64,000 bases of DNA from Mycobacterium sp. (GCA_023264735.1 JAHFVD010000035.1:1-64000), one strand, 5' to 3'. Shown: positions 24,701 through 35,488, numbered from the stretch's first letter. The notes: generated by a model not told the origin, from the sequence alone. Translations and numbers: made by a program.

Positions 24701-27700
24701 CCGCCGATACGGCGCCGCGGGAGGCAATCGCTGGCCGTAATAGCTCGCAAACACCTCGCCGACCAGGATCGGCAACGACCATCCATCCAGCACGATGTGA
24801 TGGTTGGTCAACACAAATCGGTGCTGATCAGCCCCCGTACGAATCAACGCCGCCCGCAACGCCGGCTCATTCGTCAACTCACACACCGCGATACGCTCGG
24901 CCGCGCACACCTGCGCGATCTGTCCTTCGATGTCGCCGCCGGCGTCCAGCTCGAAGTACTGCCACGGCACCGCCGGCTCCGCCGGAATGACTTGCACCGG
25001 TTCAGCAAACCGTTGGGAGAACCGCGCCGCCAAGTTGGGATGCCGGACCACCACCGCCTGCACCGCCGCGTGCAGTCTCGCCTGGTCCAGCGGACCACTC
25101 AAACTCACATACAGCTGAACGGCATACACATCGTCGCCGCCCAGCGCCGCACTGGCGTGAAACAACAACCCCTGCTGCAACGGCGTCAGCGGCAAGACGT
25201 CACCTATCCGCATGCTGCCGCTGGAACTTATCGAGCCGCTCTTCGCTACGACCGGCCGCGGGGCGGCAGGGAGCGGGGCGGCCACCAGTTCCGGTCGAGC
25301 TTCTTCTCCGGCGATCAACGTGGCCAGCTGGGCGACCGTAGGCGCATCGAAGAGCGCCCGCACCGAAAGCCGGCTGTTCAGGCCGGCATTGACCGCAGCG
25401 ATCAGGCGCATCGCCGACAACGAGTCGCCACCAAGGTTGAAGAATGAGTCGTCCACGCCGACGCGCTGCAGACCGAGCACCTTGACGTATATGTCGGCCA
25501 GCACCTCCTCGACGACGGTGGCCGGGGCGCGGTAATGACCGGTGTCGGAGAACTCCGGGGCTGGCAGTGCCCGCCGGTCGAGCTTGCCGTTGACCGTCAA
25601 CGGCACCGCGTCGATCACCACGATCGCGGCAGGAACCATGTACTCCGGCAGGCGTTCGGCCACCGCCGCACGCAATGCGGCCGGTTCGAGGGCAGCCGAA
25701 GCCCCGGTGACGTATCCGACGAGCCGCTTCTCGCCCGGGCGGTCCTCGCGGGCGATCACGACCGCCTGCTCAACTCCGTCCACCCCGGCCAGCACCGCTT
25801 GCACTTCGCCGAGTTCAATGCGATAGCCGCGGATCTTGACCTGCTCGTCGGCACGCCCCACGTACCGGAGCTGGCCGTCGGTACCCCACCACGCGAGGTC
25901 ACCGGTGCGGTACATCCGCACCCCGGAGCCGCCGAACGGGCATGCCACAAAGCGCGATCCGGTCAAACCCGCGCGGTCGAGATACCCGGCGCCGACACCG
26001 TGGCCGGCGACGTACAACTCACCGACCACGCCCGGCGGGACCGGCCGCAACCAACTATCGAGCACGAACAAGGCCGCCCCGGAGATGGGCGGCCCGATCG
26101 GCACTGCCCCGGATCCCGCTTCCAGCGGCGCACTGAGGGCCACGTCGACAGTCGTCTCGGTGGGACCGTAGGCGTTGATCATGACGCGCCCGGGCGCCCA
26201 CTGATCCATCAGCTCGGTCGGACAGGGCTCGGCGCCGATGATCAGCGCCACCGATCCCAGAACCTGGGGCGACAGCATCCCCACTTCGGATGGGGTGGTA
26301 CTGAACACGCTGACCTGTTCGGCGACCAGTGCAGCCTGGAGATCTTCCGGTGCACGGGCCACCGACTCGGGCACCACCACCAACCGGCCGCCACCAAGCA
26401 GCGCGCCGAAGATCTCTTGGACCGAGACGTCGAAGCCGTAGGACCGGCACTGTGCCCAAACCCGTTGCGGGGGAAGGGGTGCCGCAATCAGTGAGCCCAC
26501 CAGCTGGGCAACATTGCGGTGGGCGATGGCAACACCCTTGGGGACGCCGGTGGTACCCGAGGTGTAGATCAGGTACGCGATGTCATCGGGCGAAGGGCCG
26601 GCCAGTGCGGAACTGGGCTGGCTGGCGACCGTGGGATCGTTCACATCGATGACCAGCAGATCCGGCCCGGTCAGCCGCTGCGCCAACTCGGGATTGGTGA
26701 TCACGGCCACCGGCGCGGCATCGCCGAGCACCAGCTGCATGCGGGCCGACGGCGCGGCCGGGTCGATCGGCACATACGCCGCCCCGGTCTTGAGCACCGC
26801 CAGAATCGACACGATCGCCTCAGCAGAGCGCGGCAACAGCAACGCCACCCGCTGACCCGGACCAATCCCGTTGCCCGCCAACGCATGCGCGAACCGGTTG
26901 GTCGCCTCATCCAGCTCGCGATACGTCATCGAGCGGCTCTCGAAAGTCAGCGCCGTCGCTTCCGGGTCACGAGCGGCCTGGGCGGCGAACAACGCAGGAA
27001 TCGAGAATGCCACCGGTGCGGGTTGGTCCAGCACCGCCCGGTTGCTCCAGTCATCCAGCTGTGCGCGCTCGTCGTCATCCAGCAGGTCCATCGAGGCCAA
27101 CGGCAACGTGGGATCGGCGACCATCGCCGCCAAGACGCGCATAAGCCGGTCGATCAACGCGTCGATACCGGCCGCGTCGAACACATCGGTGCCATATTCG
27201 ACGCGCAGGGTCAGCTCGTCACCCGGGATGGCTTGAACTGAAAGCGGATAGTGGTTGTATTCGTGGTGGGCGAAGTGCGTGACAGCCAATCCATCGCTGC
27301 CCGACAACTTCGCGGCATCGATCGGATAGTTCTCATAGACGAAGAACGTGTCGAACAGGTGATCCAGACCCGTCACCCGGTGAATCTCGCTGAGCGCCAG
27401 ATGCTGATGCTCCAAAGTCTGGGCATGATCATTCTGCAGCTGATCGAGCAGATCCGCGGTCGTCGTCGTCGCCCCGATCCGCACCCGGACCGGCACCGTG
27501 TTGATCAACAGACCCACCATCGAGTCCGCACCCAGCACCTCATCGGGCCGCCCCGACACCGTCGTGCCGAACGCGACATCACGCTGACCCGTCAGCGACA
27601 TCAGCACTCGCGCATAGGCGCCCTGCAACACCGTGCTGACCGTGGTGTGGCACGACCGCGCCAACTCCCCCAGCGCCCGCGTGGTGTCCTCGGGCACCTG

Positions 27701-28336
27701 AAACGATGCGACGTCCCGCCCGCCCGGCACCCGGCCCGCCGGACCGACCAATGTCGGGGTATCGAACCCCGCCAGCACCTCACCCCACGCCGCACGCGCC
27801 GCATCGAGATCACGACCGGTCAACCAACTGACGAAGCGCCGATAAGGTGCGGCGGGAGGCAGTCGCTGCCCGTAATAGCTCGCGAACACCTCGCCCAGCA
27901 GGATCGGCAACGACCAGCCGTCCAACACGATGTGGTGATTGGTCAGCACGAACCGGTACTCGTCTACCCCGGTCCGAATCAGTGCCGCCCTAAACGCCGG
28001 CTCATCGGCCAACTCACACACCGCGACCCGCTCGGCCGCGCACACCCGCGCGATCTGTTCCTCGTCATCCAGCTCGACGTACCGCCAGGGCACCACCGGT
28101 TCGGCGAGGATGATCTGGACCGGCTCCGCGTACTGCTGGGAGAACCGGGCCGCCAGGTTGGGATGCCGGGCGACCACCGCCTGCACCGCCGCATGCAACC
28201 TGTCCTGATCCAACGGACCACTCAAACTCACATACAGCTGCACCGCGTACACGTCGTCGCCACCCAGCGCCGCGCTGGCGTGAAACAACAACCCCTGCTG
28301 CAGCGGAGTCAGCGGCAGAACATCAGCTATCCGCAT
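12779..28336 (-). CDS. Nonribosomal peptide synthetase, modules 2-5 plus terminal A-less C-T
   Basis: A 5185-aa protein. Module 2: C about 1-420, A 440-930, T near 970. Module 3: C from Met1042 to about 1465, A 1490-1985, T near 2028. Module 4: C 2080-2510, A 2530-3030, T near 3077. Module 5: C 3130-3560, A 3590-4095, T near 4150 (GGDSILSMQ), E about 4200-4640 ([10 protein letters not shown]). A second C (about 4660-5080, HHILLDGWS) and a T (GGDSLSAMR near 5143) end the protein. There is no A domain in the last unit and no TE or reductase. All C domains keep HHxxxDG. Specificity codes read by eye are M2 DVQSIGAVDK, M3 DVCSIALVHK, M4 DFWTLGAVYK and M5 DFWSVGMVHK. M5 is close to the Thr code, M2 has an acidic last pocket residue, and M3 and M4 are unassigned. 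The start overlaps the NRPS1 stop by 14 bp, so the two are probably translationally coupled. Confidence 0.95.
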   Translation of the reverse strand: MRIADVLPLTPLQQGLLFHASAALGGDDVYAVQLYVSLSGPLDQDRLHAAVQAVVARHPNLAARFSQQYAEPVQIILAEPVVPWRYVELDDEEQIARVCAAERVAVCELADEPAFRAALIRTGVDEYRFVLTNHHIVLDGWSLPILLGEVFASYYGQRLPPAAPYRRFVSWLTGRDLDAARAAWGEVLAGFDTPTLVGPAGRVPGGRDVASFQVPEDTTRALGELARSCHTTVSTVLQGAYARVLMSLTGQRDVAFGTTVSGRPDEVLGADSMVGLLINTVPVRVRIGATTTTADLLDQLQNDHAQTLEHQHLALSEIHRVTGLDHLFDTFFVYENYPIDAAKLSGSDGLAVTHFAHHEYNHYPLSVQAIPGDELTLRVEYGTDVFDAAGIDALIDRLMRVLAAMVADPTLPLASMDLLDDDERAQLDDWSNRAVLDQPAPVAFSIPALFAAQAARDPEATALTFESRSMTYRELDEATNRFAHALAGNGIGPGQRVALLLPRSAEAIVSILAVLKTGAAYVPIDPAAPSARMQLVLGDAAPVAVITNPELAQRLTGPDLLVIDVNDPTVASQPSSALAGPSPDDIAYLIYTSGTTGVPKGVAIAHRNVAQLVGSLIAAPLPPQRVWAQCRSYGFDVSVQEIFGALLGGGRLVVVPESVARAPEDLQAALVAEQVSVFSTTPSEVGMLSPQVLGSVALIIGAEPCPTELMDQWAPGRVMINAYGPTETTVDVALSAPLEAGSGAVPIGPPISGAALFVLDSWLRPVPPGVVGELYVAGHGVGAGYLDRAGLTGSRFVACPFGGSGVRMYRTGDLAWWGTDGQLRYVGRADEQVKIRGYRIELGEVQAVLAGVDGVEQAVVIAREDRPGEKRLVGYVTGASAALEPAALRAAVAERLPEYMVPAAIVVIDAVPLTVNGKLDRRALPAPEFSDTGHYRAPATVVEEVLADIYVKVLGLQRVGVDDSFFNLGGDSLSAMRLIAAVNAGLNSRLSVRALFDAPTVAQLATLIAGEEARPELVAAPLPAAPRPVVAKSGSISSSGSMRIGDVLPLTPLQQGLLFHASAALGGDDVYAVQLYVSLSGPLDQARLHAAVQAVVVRHPNLAARFSQRFAEPVQVIPAEPAVPWQYFELDAGGDIEGQIAQVCAAERIAVCELTNEPALRAALIRTGADQHRFVLTNHHIVLDGWSLPILVGEVFASYYGQRLPPAAPYRRFVTWLTGRDIDAARAAWRRVLAGFDTPTLVGAAGRASLGRRDVASSAVSEQATQALGALARSCHTTISTVLQGAFARVLMSQTGQCDVAFGTTVSGRPDEVLGSDSMVGLLINTVPVRVRIATATTTADLLDQLQNDHAQTLDHQHLALSEIHRVAGQDHLFDTFFVYENYPIDAAKLSGTEGLVVTDFAHREYNHYPIAMQAIPGDKLTLRVEYDTDIFDAADVDAIIGRFKRVLSAMIADPARPLSSFDMLDDAELAHLNQWSNRAALTGPGSTHASIPAMFATQVARAPGALALTWGERSWTYRELDEATNRFAHFLAGKGIGPGQRVALLLPRSADAIVSILAVLKTGAAYVPIDPAAPSARMQLVLDDAAPVAAITNAELAGRLTGANLRIIDVNDPGVAGEPVTALAGPAPDDIAYLIYTSGTTGVPKGVAITHQNVAQLLAAMDANIAMAEQVWSLWHSLAFDVSVCEMWGALLCGGRLVVVPESVARAPEEFHALLAAEQVTVLSQTPSAFYALQTADALQPEIGRQLNLHAVIFAGEALEPQRLRAWLDSHPGSPRLLNLYGTTETTVHASFREIVGTDTDADVSPVGGPLADLAFFVLDQWLRPVPAGVVGDLYVAGPQAGLGYWRRPGLSSSRFLACPFGAPGTRMYRTGDLVWWGADGELRYVGRADEQVKIRGYRIELGEVRAVLAEVNGVRQAVVIAREDRPGDKRLVGYVTGLVDPAAVRAAVAERLPEYMVPAAILVIDKLPLTVNGKLDRRALPAPEFADTDTYRAPATAVEEILVGIYARILDLSRVGVDDSFFDLGGDSLSAMRLIAAVNTGLNVHLSVRTLFEAPSVAQLAPRIGGDDDRLKPLGPMERPAVIPLSFSQNRLWFLDQLQGPSPTYNMAVGLRLTGPLNTEALGAALADVVGRHESLRTMFAAPEGIPRQLVVPAEEADFGWDVIDAGGWSEAQLDEAVSAVALHSFDLAAEIPMQARLFRVSDDDHVVVAVAHHIAADGLSMGPMVNDLGVAYVCRSAGLDPVWADLPVQYVDYTLWQRAQFGDLNDGNSLIAAQLEYWQHALAGMPERLQLPTDRPYPPVADQSGATVGWQWPVELQQRIAAVAREHNATSFMLVQAALSLLLGKMSASSDVAVGFPIGGRSDPALDALVGFFVNTLVLRVDVGGDPTVADLLAQVRTRSLAAYEHQDVPFEVVVERINPTRSLNHHPLVQVMLAWQNLPGETSEDIALALGDLQVTQLPLDTHTARVDLAFSLTERWTHAGEPTGVFGMVEFRTDVFDAASIETMVGRLERVLVAMTTDPTQRVSSIDVLDSAEHARLDKVGNRAVLTESVPAAISVPELFAAQVIRAPQAIALTSGEKSMTYEELEDAANRYAHLLSGRGVGAGDCVALLLDRSADAVVVMLAALKVGAAYLAIDPALPEARVEFMLADAAPVAVVTTPGLRSRLHGHDVAVIDLDDPAIETEPSTGLPAPSADNIAYLIYTSGTTGTPKGVALSHRNLAHLAASAHPALPADQVWTQCHSYAFDFSVWEIWAALLGGGRLLVVPDAVVRSPDDFHALLVSEHVNVLTQTPSAVAALRPEGLESVALLLGGEACPPEVVEQWAPGRVVINAYGPTEVTVYASMSAPLVVGAEVPIGAPPPTVALFVLDERLHPVPEGVVGELYVAGRGVGVGYIGRTGLTASRFVPCPFGEPGARMYRTGDLVRWRADGQLQYLGRADEQVKIRGYRIEPGEIQAVLAGLDGVEQAVVIAREDRPGDPRLVGYFTGTADPVKIRVALAERLPAYMVPAAVLELSALPLTVSGKLDRRALPAPDYQDAENYRAPSTPTEEILAGIFAQVLGAERVGADDSFFDLGGDSLSAMRLVAAVNNSLGSGLAVRALFETPTVAQLAPRITGDGTRSEPLVAGPRPDVVPLSFAQNRLWIVDQLQGPSPIYNLPVALRLHGQLDADALGAALADVVDHQQSLRTRFPAVEGLPQQLVVSTDVADFGWTVIDATSWSDAELMDAIDTATRYTFDLATEIPMQAKLFRVAGDEHVLVAVVHHIAADGWSIAPLVRDLGVAYASRSAGEAPGWADLAVQYVDYTLWQRSRLGDLADADSRISAELAYWEDALAGMPEQLQLPTDRPYPLAADYRGARLEVQWPAELQQQVARVAREHNATSFMVIQTALAVLLSNLSANNDVAVGFPIAGRGDTALDELVGFFVNTLVLRVDLTGNPTFADLLAQVRRRSLSAYEHQDVPFEVLVERLKPARSMAHHPLVQVVLAWQNFGWQAGDAAGLSLGDLQVEPMAVDTKTARMDLTFNLAERWNEAGDPVGIGGGVEFRTDVFDAASIQSLVDRLQRLMAEMTADPTQPMSALDVLDAAEHASLDQVGNRAVLTQSVSTQETIASMFAAQAELTPDASAVTFEGLSMTYRELDEAATRAAHVLASRGAGPGQRVALLLPRSAEAIVAMVAVVKTGATYVPIDPSVPEARRQFVLGDARPVAAVTTAALAELLDGHDLSVIDANDLIDPAVDTGSALPKPQPDDVAYIIYTSGTTGTPKGVAIPHRNVIRLLQTLDDDMDMTGLAWSQCHSLAFDFSVWEIWGALLYGGRVVVVPDAVVRSPEDLHALLVSEQVGVLSQTPSAFYALQTADAAHPELGAQLKLEAVVFGGEALEPQRMRAWLENHPPGTPRLINMYGITETTVHASFREIVAGDADSAVSPIGVPLGHLGFFVLDTLLRPVPPGVVGELYVAGAGVADGYIGRAGLSSTRFVACPFGQPGARMYRTGDLMAWGADGELRYMGRSDEQVKIRGYRIELGEIQAVLSELDGVEQAVVIAREDRPGDKRLVGYVTGGVDPAAARAALGDRLPSYMVPSAVVAIDALPLTVNGKLDTKALPAPDYQDADSYRAPSDAVEEILAGIYAQVLGLERVGVDESFFELGGDSILSMQVVARARAAGVLCRPRDIFIEQTVAGLARVATLSDGESDVIDEGVGPLLSTPIIRWLHDVQGPVDQFNQTVLIQAPVGVTEDDVLVVLQAVLDRHGMLRMRVEDDSDGGWSLTVPEPGSVDARTCLHTVDVLSEEAVAKARSRLNPATGAMVSALWAAPAGQLLMIAHHLAVDGVSWRIMLEDFNLAWAQLHGRQDVDLPPSRTSFARWASILAEHAYHPEVVDQAQRWRDIVAVPAPLPAVQPVIDTYANAGSLSVELDPETTRMLLGEVPAAFHAGINDILLIAFGLALTEFLGTAGSPVVIDAEGHGRQEEVADVDLSRTVGWFTTKYPVSLAVGGLDWDQVLVGDPDLGPIIKDAKEQLRALPDGLTYGLLRYLNTDVDLAGADPTIGFNYLGRMSGGGGQMSGDYWEIREDGYKVTGAAAAVPMPLMHTVELNAGTVETNDGPRLRAGWTWALSALDHAQVTRLSGLWFDALAGICAHVHGGGGGLTPSDIAPARLTQQQIDELCQEHDVADVLPLTPLQEGLLFHANVAHSSGDDVYAVQMGVTLSGRLDRYRLQESVERAIERHPNLVARFCAPAGGQPIQVIPADPVVPWQYLDLTRAEDRDEQIERLCLAERVAVCDLAGQKAFRATLIRIAPDQHRLVLTNHHILLDGWSLTVLLQEVFAGYYGQRLPAAVPYRRFISWLADRDVAAARSAWHEVLAGFGTPTLVGPPDLGVGPRNVTSLRVSEDTTLALNELARTHHTTVSTVLQAAWAQLLMAITGQRDVAFGVVVAGRPADVAGADSMVGLLINTVPMRVNVSPDTTVAGLLDQLQDRRSRTFEYEYLGLNEIHQATGQSKLFDTVFVFENYPTDTSLLSGADGLRVTDVASRDYYHYPLTIQAVPGNELDLRIQYRTDVFDDNSIHQLIDQLDRALTAMAVDPGQPLAAMDGWDNQLPAVTSTPERREYRAPTTDIERLLCGIYVQMLGVDRVGVDDSFFDLGGDSLSAMRAVAAINSALNVRVALPTLFATPTVRDLSQSVAN

Positions 28337-31300
28337 ACTGCCGCTGAAGCTCGTCGATCTGCTCCTGGGTCAGACAGGCCGCGATATCCGACGGCGTCAA
28401 CCCGCCCCCACCGCTTTGTACGTGTGCGCAGATGCCGGCCAGCGCGTCAAACCACAACTGGCTCAACCGGTTCACCTGCGCCTGATTCAGCGCCGATGGC
28501 GCCCACATCCACGCCGCGGACAAGCACGGCCCGGCATCGGTGTCCACCGTGCCCGCATTGAGCTCCAAGGTGTGCATCAGCGGGATCGGCGGCTTCACGC
28601 TCGGGCTGATGTTCGCCAACCCGTCCCAGCAGATTTGCCATGCGTCACCGGATGTTTCGGCCGACGTCGCACCTTGACGCCCCAGATAGTTGAACCCGAT
28701 CACCGGATCGGGTCCGTCCAAGTCAACCTCACTGTTCAGGTAGCGCAACGCCCCGTAGTTGACGCCCTCGGGCAGGCTCCGAAGCTGCTCCTTCGCCGCT
28801 TTGATCACCGCGCCCAGCCTCGCGTCGCCGGCCACTACCTGGGCCCAGCTCAGTCCACCCACTTCCAGCGCCACCGGATACTTTGCGGTGAACCAGCCCA
28901 CCGTGCGCGACAGGTCGACTTGCTCGCCCGGGGAAGCAACCAGCTCCTCGTCGCGCCCGTGACCCTCGACGTCGATGGCGATCGGCGTACCGCCGGTACC
29001 CAAGAATTCCGTCGCGGCTAAGGCGAATGCGATCAGCAAAATCTCGTGCACACCGGCATGGAATGCCGCCGGCACCTCCCCGAGCAGTGTCTGGGTGGTC
29101 TCGATATCGAGAACTGCCGCGAGGTTCCCGGCCGTCACCAACGTGTCCGCGGTTGCGTCCACCTCAGGCAATGCCGCGGGCGTTGCCGCGATCTGCCGCC
29201 AAACGTCGACCTCCGCGACGACGTCGGCACGATGCGCATGCTCATCGAGCAACGATGCCCACCGGGCGAATGACGTCCCGGGCTCGGGCAGCACCGCCTG
29301 CTGGCCGGCACGGTGCTGGGCCCAGGCGAAATTGAGGTCCTCCAAGAGGATTCGCCACGACACCCCGTCGATCGCCAGATGGTGGATGATCGCTACCAGC
29401 CGACGGGTTGAGGTCACCCACACAGCGCTCAGCATGACGCCGGCGGCCGGGTTCAACTGCGTTCCAGCGTGCAGCACCGCGTCGTCGGTGAGCACGTCGA
29501 CGGTGTGCAGGCGCGAACGGGCATCCACCGCACCGGCTTCCGGTACTTCCAACGACCAGCCGCCGGCATCATCACGGCCGACCCGCAACCGCAGCATGGC
29601 GTGCCGATCCAGCAGGAGCTGCAACATCTCCAGCACATCGGCCTCGGTGGTCCCCACCGGCGCCTGCACCACGACTGTCTGGTTGAAGTGGGCAACCGGG
29701 CTGCCCGCGGCTTCCAGGCTCTCGAGCCAGCGGATGATCGGAGTGGCGATCACTGGCCCGACTCCGTCGGCGTCCAGATCGCTGTCGGCGTCGGCCACCT
29801 TCGCGACCTGAGCCAACCGGGCCACGGTCTGCTCGATGAAAACGTCGCGCGGACGGCACAATACGCCCGCGGCTCGCGCTCGAGCCACAACCTGCATCGA
29901 CAGGATGCTGTCGCCGCCCAGCTCGAAGAACGACTCGTCCACGCCGACTCGTTCCAGCCCGAGAACTTGGGCGTAGATCCCGGCCAGGATCTCCTCCACA
30001 GCATCGCCAGGTGCGCGATAGGAGTCGACGTCCTGATACTCCGGTGCCGGCAGGGCCTTGGTGTCGAGCTTGCCGTTGACGGTCAGCGGTAACGCGTCGA
30101 TTGCGACGACGGCGGTGGGAACCATGTATACGGGGAGGCTCTCGGCCACCGCCGCACGGGCTTTCACCGGATCCGCGGAGCCAGTGATGTAGGCCACCAA
30201 CCGCTTGTCACCGGCACGGTCCTCGCGGGCGATCACCACCGCCTGCTCGACACCGTCCAATTCGCCCAGCGCAGCTTGGATTTCACCCAGCTCGATGCGG
30301 TAGCCGCGGATCTTGACCTGCTCATCGGCGCGCCCCATGTACTCGAGCTGCCCGTCGGCGTTCCAGCGCACCAGATCGCCGGTGCGGTACATCCGCGCCC
30401 CCGGTGCCCCGAACGGGCATGCCACGAACCTTGTTCCGGACAATCCCGCCCGCCCCACATAGCCATAGGCCAAACCTGATCCGGCCACGTATAGTTCGCC
30501 GACCACACCGGCGGGGACCGGTTGCAACCAACCGTCGAGCACAAAGAAACCCAGATTGGCCAGTGGACGCCCAATCGGGCTGACGTTCGGAACCGCCACA
30601 GTATCTGTTTCAGCGATCTCCCGGAACGACGCATGCACGGTCGTCTCGGTGATGCCGTACATGTTGATCATCCGCGGCGAACCCGGATGGTTCTGCAGCC
30701 AGGTCCGAATGCGGTGCGGTTCAAGGGCTTCGCCGCCGAAGACCACCGCCTTGAGCGCGAGCTGCTGCGTCGGGTCGTCGGAGGGCACGTCGGCGCTTTG
30801 CAGCGCATAGAACGCAGTCGGGGTCTGGCTCAGAACAGCGACGCGTTCGGACACCAGCAGGGCGTAGAAGTCTTCCGGCGACCGGACCACCGCATCGGGA
30901 ACGACCACCACTCGTCCGCCGTAGAGCAGGGCGCCCCAGATTTCCCACACCGAGAAATCGAAAGCCAACGAATGGCACTGCGTCCACACCTGCTCCGCGA
31001 TTTCCATATCGGTGGCCAGCGCCTCCAACAGCCGGGTCACGTTGTGGTGCGGGATCGCCACACCCTTAGGTGTTCCCGTGGTCCCGGAGGTGTAGATGAT
31101 GTACGCGATGTCATCTGGCGCCGGCCCCGGCAATGCCGTGCTGGGTTGGCTGTCAACTGCCGAATCGGCGAAATCGATGACCAGCAGCTCCTGCCCGTCA
31201 AGGCGCGAGCGCAACTCCGCGGTGGTGATGGCGGCAACCGGCGCGGCATCGTCGAGCACGAACTGCATCCGCGCCTCCGGCACTGCCGGATCCACGGCCA

Positions 31301-32891
31301 CATACGTTGCGCCCGTTTTCAACACCGCCAGGATCGCCACGATCGCCTCGGCCGAGCGCGGCAACAACAACGCCACCCGCTGCCCCGGTCCCGCACCGTG
31401 AGTTGCGAGTAGGTGCGCCAACCGGTTCGACTTCTCGTCCAGCTGCTGGTAGGTCCACGACTGCTCGCCGCAGGTCAGCGCCATCGTGCCCGGGACGCGA
31501 GCCGCCTGCTCGGCAAACCGTGCGGGAATCGATACCGGAGCGCTCAGCGGCTCGGCCAGCACGGCCCGATTGCCCCACGCGCCAAGGCAATCCCGCTCCG
31601 TGGCGTCGAGCACGTCGATCGAGGACAGCCGCCGCGCCGGGTCGGCGGTCATCGCCACCAGTACCTCCAGCAGGCGCCTGGTCACCTCCGCGGCATCCCA
31701 ATCCGCGAACAGGTGACCTGTCCCCAGCGTGCTCAGGAAAAGCTCGTCGCCAAGCCCGGAGAACGTAAACCCAGTGCTGCCGGCAAGGCCGGAGTTGGTC
31801 ATGTTCGCCGATGCGGGGGCGCCGCCGAAGTCCAACGTGAATGCCGCCGGGAAGAAATTGATGACGATCCGGTCGGCGGTGTGTGCACCGCGTTCAAGCG
31901 CGTGCACCGGAAACCTCTGGTGTTGCACGGCTTCGGAGATTCGCGTGTCGACGTGCTTACAGAAATCGCGGACCGAGGATTCCGCCGGGGTGCGCAACAC
32001 CAGCGGCACCAAGCCGGCAGCCATCCCCGGCAGTGTTTTCAGCTCCGGACGGATTCGTCTGCTGACCGGGAAGTCGAACACCACGTCGGAGCCTTCGGCG
32101 CAGCGCCCGCGCACCAACAGTGCGCTCGCCGCGGCAATCACCGAGGTACGCGGGATGTCCCATTCGTGGGCCAGCTCGTCGACTCGCCGCAGGACTGCCG
32201 GATCCAGCGGGACCGGCACCGAACGCCAACCGGGATCAGATTCGTCGTCGCCTTCCGGCGACCGGGTGTCGGAACCGCTTTCGACAGGAAGGTTTGCGGC
32301 CCAGTAGGCCTCGTCTTCGCGATAATCGCTCGACCGCTCGTATTCCGATTCGCATTCGAGCAAGTCCCGCAATGAGCCAAAGAATGCCGGCGAAATGAGA
32401 TCCCCGGAAATGGTGGCCGAATAGATCGATGCGACGCGATTGACAAGCAACCAAATTCCGGCGCCGTCAATGACAATGTGGTGGAAACACCCGAATACAT
32501 AGAATTCGGCGGGCCCGGTCTCAAATACAGCGTATTTGAACAGCGGACCGGTAAACGGCATGGGCGTGCGCTGGATCGACAGCGCCGTCTCCTGCACGTC
32601 GCGCGCCGGATCGCTCGAGCCGCTGAAGTCATAGAAGTCCAGGTCGATTTCCGGGTAGTCGAGCACCCGCTGGAAGACCTGGCCTTCTTCCTCGAAGAAC
32701 GCAGCCCGGACCGGCTCGGCTTCGCGCGTCGCACGCTGCAACGCCCACTCGAAGGCATCGCGTTCCAGCACGCCCTCGACCTTCAGCAGCATGCCGAGCT
32801 GCCAGTCGGTAGCGGCTTGACCCGTCTCCTGTGCCAGCCAGATGTCCAGCTGCGCGCGCGTCAGCGGAAGCGCATCCTCGTTGAACTCCAT
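28323..32891 (-). CDS. Nonribosomal peptide synthetase, lipo-initiation module 1 (Cstarter-A-T-E)
   Basis: A 1522-aa synthetase. The starter-type C domain (about 1-410, HHIVIDG near 137) opens with [17 protein letters not shown], resembling the acylating N-terminus of mycobacterial Mps1. It is followed by A (about 430-940), T (GGDSILSMQ near 995) and E (about 1040-1480, [10 protein letters not shown] near 1167). The A-domain code by eye is DFWSVGMVHK, matching the Thr code DFWNIGMVHK at 8 of 10 positions, so an N-acylated D-Thr or D-allo-Thr is predicted. I chose ATG 32891, which has GGGAG 5 nt upstream, over the TTG at 32918 that abuts the mbtH stop. It lies between mbtH and NRPS2 in one operon. 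Confidence 0.93.
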   Translation of the reverse strand: MEFNEDALPLTRAQLDIWLAQETGQAATDWQLGMLLKVEGVLERDAFEWALQRATREAEPVRAAFFEEEGQVFQRVLDYPEIDLDFYDFSGSSDPARDVQETALSIQRTPMPFTGPLFKYAVFETGPAEFYVFGCFHHIVIDGAGIWLLVNRVASIYSATISGDLISPAFFGSLRDLLECESEYERSSDYREDEAYWAANLPVESGSDTRSPEGDDESDPGWRSVPVPLDPAVLRRVDELAHEWDIPRTSVIAAASALLVRGRCAEGSDVVFDFPVSRRIRPELKTLPGMAAGLVPLVLRTPAESSVRDFCKHVDTRISEAVQHQRFPVHALERGAHTADRIVINFFPAAFTLDFGGAPASANMTNSGLAGSTGFTFSGLGDELFLSTLGTGHLFADWDAAEVTRRLLEVLVAMTADPARRLSSIDVLDATERDCLGAWGNRAVLAEPLSAPVSIPARFAEQAARVPGTMALTCGEQSWTYQQLDEKSNRLAHLLATHGAGPGQRVALLLPRSAEAIVAILAVLKTGATYVAVDPAVPEARMQFVLDDAAPVAAITTAELRSRLDGQELLVIDFADSAVDSQPSTALPGPAPDDIAYIIYTSGTTGTPKGVAIPHHNVTRLLEALATDMEIAEQVWTQCHSLAFDFSVWEIWGALLYGGRVVVVPDAVVRSPEDFYALLVSERVAVLSQTPTAFYALQSADVPSDDPTQQLALKAVVFGGEALEPHRIRTWLQNHPGSPRMINMYGITETTVHASFREIAETDTVAVPNVSPIGRPLANLGFFVLDGWLQPVPAGVVGELYVAGSGLAYGYVGRAGLSGTRFVACPFGAPGARMYRTGDLVRWNADGQLEYMGRADEQVKIRGYRIELGEIQAALGELDGVEQAVVIAREDRAGDKRLVAYITGSADPVKARAAVAESLPVYMVPTAVVAIDALPLTVNGKLDTKALPAPEYQDVDSYRAPGDAVEEILAGIYAQVLGLERVGVDESFFELGGDSILSMQVVARARAAGVLCRPRDVFIEQTVARLAQVAKVADADSDLDADGVGPVIATPIIRWLESLEAAGSPVAHFNQTVVVQAPVGTTEADVLEMLQLLLDRHAMLRLRVGRDDAGGWSLEVPEAGAVDARSRLHTVDVLTDDAVLHAGTQLNPAAGVMLSAVWVTSTRRLVAIIHHLAIDGVSWRILLEDLNFAWAQHRAGQQAVLPEPGTSFARWASLLDEHAHRADVVAEVDVWRQIAATPAALPEVDATADTLVTAGNLAAVLDIETTQTLLGEVPAAFHAGVHEILLIAFALAATEFLGTGGTPIAIDVEGHGRDEELVASPGEQVDLSRTVGWFTAKYPVALEVGGLSWAQVVAGDARLGAVIKAAKEQLRSLPEGVNYGALRYLNSEVDLDGPDPVIGFNYLGRQGATSAETSGDAWQICWDGLANISPSVKPPIPLMHTLELNAGTVDTDAGPCLSAAWMWAPSALNQAQVNRLSQLWFDALAGICAHVQSGGGGLTPSDIAACLTQEQIDELQRQYADS

Positions 32892-32896
32892 CAAAA

Positions 32897-32901
32897 CTCC
32901 C
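32897..32901 (-). promoter_or_regulatory. Ribosome binding site selecting ATG 32891 of NRPS1
   Basis: GGGAG on the minus strand, 5 nt before ATG. It lies between the mbtH stop and the chosen start. Confidence 0.55.
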
Positions 32902-32918
32902 AGACCCAAACCGCTCAA

Positions 32919-33146
32919 CTAGTCGGACGCTCGGCTTCCTGCAAGCCGGTCGCGCAGACTCTTTGGTCGTATGTCGGGCCAGTTCGCTTCGATGTAGTCC
33001 AGACACGCCGCACGGTCAGCTTCGCCGTGTACGACCCGCCAACCGGCCGGGACATCAGCGAACGTCGGCCACAGGCTGTGTTGCTCCTCGTCGTTGACCA
33101 AGACGACAAAACTGCCCGCGTCGTCATCGAACGGATTGGTGCTCAC
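32919..33146 (-). CDS. mbtH: MbtH-like protein
   Basis: A small protein (75 aa) that binds and activates NRPS adenylation domains. It has the family signature [20 protein letters not shown], then LWP, PAGWRVV and a C-terminal NWPDIRP with the conserved tryptophans. The track ORF starts at 33221, but GTG 33146 (VSTNPFDDD) fits the usual family length of about 70 aa and has GGGAGA just upstream. It is the first gene of the NRPS operon, as mbtH is in GPL loci, and its stop lies 28 bp before the NRPS1 start. It probably serves all five A domains. Confidence 0.95.
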   Translation of the reverse strand: MSTNPFDDDAGSFVVLVNDEEQHSLWPTFADVPAGWRVVHGEADRAACLDYIEANWPDIRPKSLRDRLAGSRASD

Positions 33147-33150
33147 CGCG

Positions 33151-33156
33151 TCTCCC
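33151..33156 (-). promoter_or_regulatory. Ribosome binding site selecting GTG 33146 of mbtH
   Basis: GGGAGA on the minus strand, 4 nt before GTG. Confidence 0.5.
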
Positions 33157-33176
33157 GACACTCTCGTCAATATGGG

Positions 33177-33190
33177 TGGAACAAGTTCCA
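33177..33190. promoter_or_regulatory. Dyad TGGAAC-AA-GTTCCA at the predicted transcription start
   Basis: A perfect 6-bp inverted repeat around a 2-bp centre. It covers the predicted +1 of the NRPS operon, a classic repressor position. No cognate regulator is in the window. Confidence 0.45.
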
Positions 33191-33191
33191 A

Positions 33192-33221
33192 ACCATACTT
33201 TGTGGGTATGACCCATGTCAC
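33192..33221 (-). promoter_or_regulatory. Candidate SigA-type promoter of the mbtH-NRPS operon
   Basis: On the minus strand, -35 GTGACA (33221-33216) and -10 TATGGT (33197-33192) are separated by 18 bp. A start near 33185 would give a leader of about 40 nt to mbtH. Confidence 0.5.
33203..33215. promoter_or_regulatory. Dyad TGGGT-ATG-ACCCA inside the promoter spacer
   Basis: A perfect 5-bp inverted repeat lying wholly between the predicted -35 and -10 of the mbtH promoter, so a bound protein would block RNA polymerase. Confidence 0.45.
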
Positions 33222-33230
33222 GAAGTTGGG

Positions 33231-33246
33231 TGTGACTCACATCACG
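33231..33246. promoter_or_regulatory. CRP-like site TGTGA-N6-TCACG
   Basis: Matches the mycobacterial CRP consensus TGTGA-N6-TCACA with one mismatch. It is centred about 53 bp upstream of the predicted start of the NRPS operon. Confidence 0.45.
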
Positions 33247-33421
33247 AACAGCAACCATTTGTGCGGTCCCGCACCCTAGTGACAGGGGTGCCACCGGTTT
33301 CTCTCAGATGGCACGGTTAGGTTCGGCACCGAGGCATTTCGCTGCGGCACCGTCCCAGCGCCGCTGTCGAGGCCGATTCCGCCGACGACCCATAGTGGCG
33401 GGTGCCAGCAAGCGCCGGACC

Positions 33422-34690
33422 TCAGTGGTTCCGTCCCCGACGAGCGAAATCCTCCAACCGGTCGGCGGCGGCGGCGGCGCTTTTGGCAGGTTCGGTGATC
33501 CGGGTGGCGAGCTCGCGGGCCCGGGCGACATAGTCGGGGGCGAGGATGATCCGCAGGTCCGCGACCAACGAATCCTCGGTGACGGTGGAAAACCGCCGTG
33601 CGGTACCGACCTTCAGCCGTTTGACCGCCGTTCCATAGATCGCGTGCACGAGGTCCCAGAAGAGGATCAGCTGAGGGACTCCTGCGCGCATGCCGATGGG
33701 TGTGGTGCTCGACCCGCCGTGGTGGACGACCGCGCGACAGGCGGGAAAGACCGTCGCGTAGTTCATCAGGCCGACCACTTTGACGCGCTCAGAGTGCGGG
33801 GCATTGCTGAAATCAGTGCCGGCAGCGCCGACCAGCGCCCGCTCCCCTAGCCGCGCACACGCCGCATCGATCATCGCGATCGTGTCGGCCGGAGATTCAA
33901 CCGGAATGCTGCCGAAGCCGAAGAAAATCGGTGGAGTGCCCGCAGCGATCCACGAGATGACGTCGTCATCGTCCGCCGTCGGCAGCTCGAGCGTCAGCGT
34001 TCCGACAAACGGCCGCTGCCCATCCCACTGCGCCCATTCGGCCGCGAGCCCGGGGAAGCACGCCTCGTCATACGCCTGGACTTCCAACGATCCGCGTTCG
34101 GTGATCCGCCACGGCGCGGACCGCGTCGCCTTGGGCAAGCCCAGTTCGCGGCGCTGGGCGTCCTCGACCTTCTTCGTCCCACGCCACGACATCCACCAGA
34201 ACGCCCGGACGACCCCCCGGCCCAGCGGCGCAGGCAGAAAGGGCAGAACCCGGGCGTTGGGCCGCAGCGGAAAGTAATGCAACGTCGCCAACGGAATGCC
34301 GTAATGCTCGGCCACGTTGGAGGCGGCGTCCTCGAAATTGATGCCGCTGAATATCAGGTCGGCCCCGTCGGCCAGCGACATCAGCGTCGCGCTCATGTCC
34401 TGCCAACCCTGAAAGAGAGGCCCGGAGATTTCACCCCGCGCCCTGGCCATCTGCCGGATTTTCCATGGGCTGCTGAAAAAGCACGTCCAATAATCGCGGT
34501 GCGCGTCCAGAATCGACCGCGAGTTCGGCCCGAATCCGACCGTGACGGGCACCGCCGCCTTGCTGAATTCGATCAGGTCGGGCGGAACCGCCATCGACAC
34601 GTCGTGCCCGCGGCGCACCAACTCACGGCCGACTGCCGCGGTGGGCTCTATATCGCCGCGGCTACCCCAGGTTGCCAGCACGAACTTCAT
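33422..34690 (-). CDS. Glycosyltransferase 1, GPL-type (MGT/UGT-like GT1 family)
   Basis: A 422-aa two-Rossmann-domain transferase that moves a sugar from an NDP-sugar to a lipid or peptide hydroxyl in the cytosol. The N-terminal motif is MKFVLATWGSRGDIEP and the C-terminal donor region contains VVHHGG. It belongs to the same family as GPL Gtf and Rtf enzymes, and its length is normal. Odd: the donor-loop motif reads HHGGSSTT where the other three GTs here read HHGGAGT. Separated from mbtH by about 275 bp, it reads toward it. It probably glycosylates a hydroxyamino acid of the peptide or a prior sugar, and its donor is unknown. Confidence 0.88.
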   Translation of the reverse strand: MKFVLATWGSRGDIEPTAAVGRELVRRGHDVSMAVPPDLIEFSKAAVPVTVGFGPNSRSILDAHRDYWTCFFSSPWKIRQMARARGEISGPLFQGWQDMSATLMSLADGADLIFSGINFEDAASNVAEHYGIPLATLHYFPLRPNARVLPFLPAPLGRGVVRAFWWMSWRGTKKVEDAQRRELGLPKATRSAPWRITERGSLEVQAYDEACFPGLAAEWAQWDGQRPFVGTLTLELPTADDDDVISWIAAGTPPIFFGFGSIPVESPADTIAMIDAACARLGERALVGAAGTDFSNAPHSERVKVVGLMNYATVFPACRAVVHHGGSSTTPIGMRAGVPQLILFWDLVHAIYGTAVKRLKVGTARRFSTVTEDSLVADLRIILAPDYVARARELATRITEPAKSAAAAADRLEDFARRGRNH

Positions 34691-34910
34691 CGGCGGACGT
34701 TACGACCTTTCACTTCCCACAGGAGACTCGCCGGGATACCCGGGGGACCCTCAAATTTAGGCAGACCCACACGGTCCGCGCTACCGATCATCAACGACCC
34801 TGACTCGCAACCGGACTCACGCCCGCCGGACCGTTGCTGATATTCACGCGACGATCCTTACCACATCGGGCTTCCGCGGCATACAGGTTTCGGCCCACTG
34901 CCCGTTGCGG

Positions 34911-34926
34911 GTAAGAATGTTCGGCT
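34911..34926 (+). promoter_or_regulatory. GTAAGAATG element just ahead of the DUF2505 gene
   Basis: GTAAGAATGT sits immediately upstream of ATG 34927. The same string begins the leaders of two acyltransferase genes. If it acts as a -10 box the mRNA would be leaderless, and there is no clear SD. Confidence 0.35.
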
Positions 34927-35427
34927 ATGTCGCACTCATTCGAGATCGTCACCGAGTCCGTCGCCAGCATCGATCAGATTCACGCAGCGTTCGGCCGTGA
35001 GGACTATTGGCTCGACCGGCTGACCGGCGACGCTTCGACCACGTTGGATTCGCTGGTCGTCGCTGCCGACGGCGCGGTGGAGGTGCACATCACCCAGCAC
35101 CTGGGCCGACAGATCCTCCCCGCACTCGTGACGAGTTTCGTGCCTGCCGACCTGAAACTCATCTACCGCGAGACCTGGCGGCAGACCGAAGACGATCAGC
35201 TCCGCGGCACAAGCCACGTCTCGGCCTCCGGCGGCCTGGGATCGAGCCGCGCGGATAACTGGCTGACGCGGGTCGGCACGGCGTCTCAACTGCGCGCCAC
35301 CGGCCGGGTCGACGTCAAAATCCCGTTGGTGGGAGGCAAACTCGAGAAGACGATCGGTGCGAGTCTGACCAAGAGCATCCCAGCGACGCTGCACTACACC
35401 ACCACGTGGATCGCCGACCACACGTGA
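34927..35427 (+). CDS. DUF2505 family protein
   Basis: A 166-aa soluble protein of the actinobacterial DUF2505 family, recognised from its opening SHSFEIVTESVASIDQIHAAF, central YRETWRQ and closing PATLHYTTTWI. The alternating strand pattern with a long C-terminal helix suggests an SRPBCC/START-like lipid-binding fold. This is an inference, as the family has no established activity. It is divergent from GT1 and lies 119 bp ahead of the first OatA-like gene. A role in the lipopeptide pathway is unproven. Confidence 0.75.
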   Translation: MSHSFEIVTESVASIDQIHAAFGREDYWLDRLTGDASTTLDSLVVAADGAVEVHITQHLGRQILPALVTSFVPADLKLIYRETWRQTEDDQLRGTSHVSASGGLGSSRADNWLTRVGTASQLRATGRVDVKIPLVGGKLEKTIGASLTKSIPATLHYTTTWIADHT

Positions 35428-35488
35428 TTCACGGCAAAGAGGCGACGGATCGGCCCGATCGCGAAACCACCTCCGCGGCCGCGCCCGC

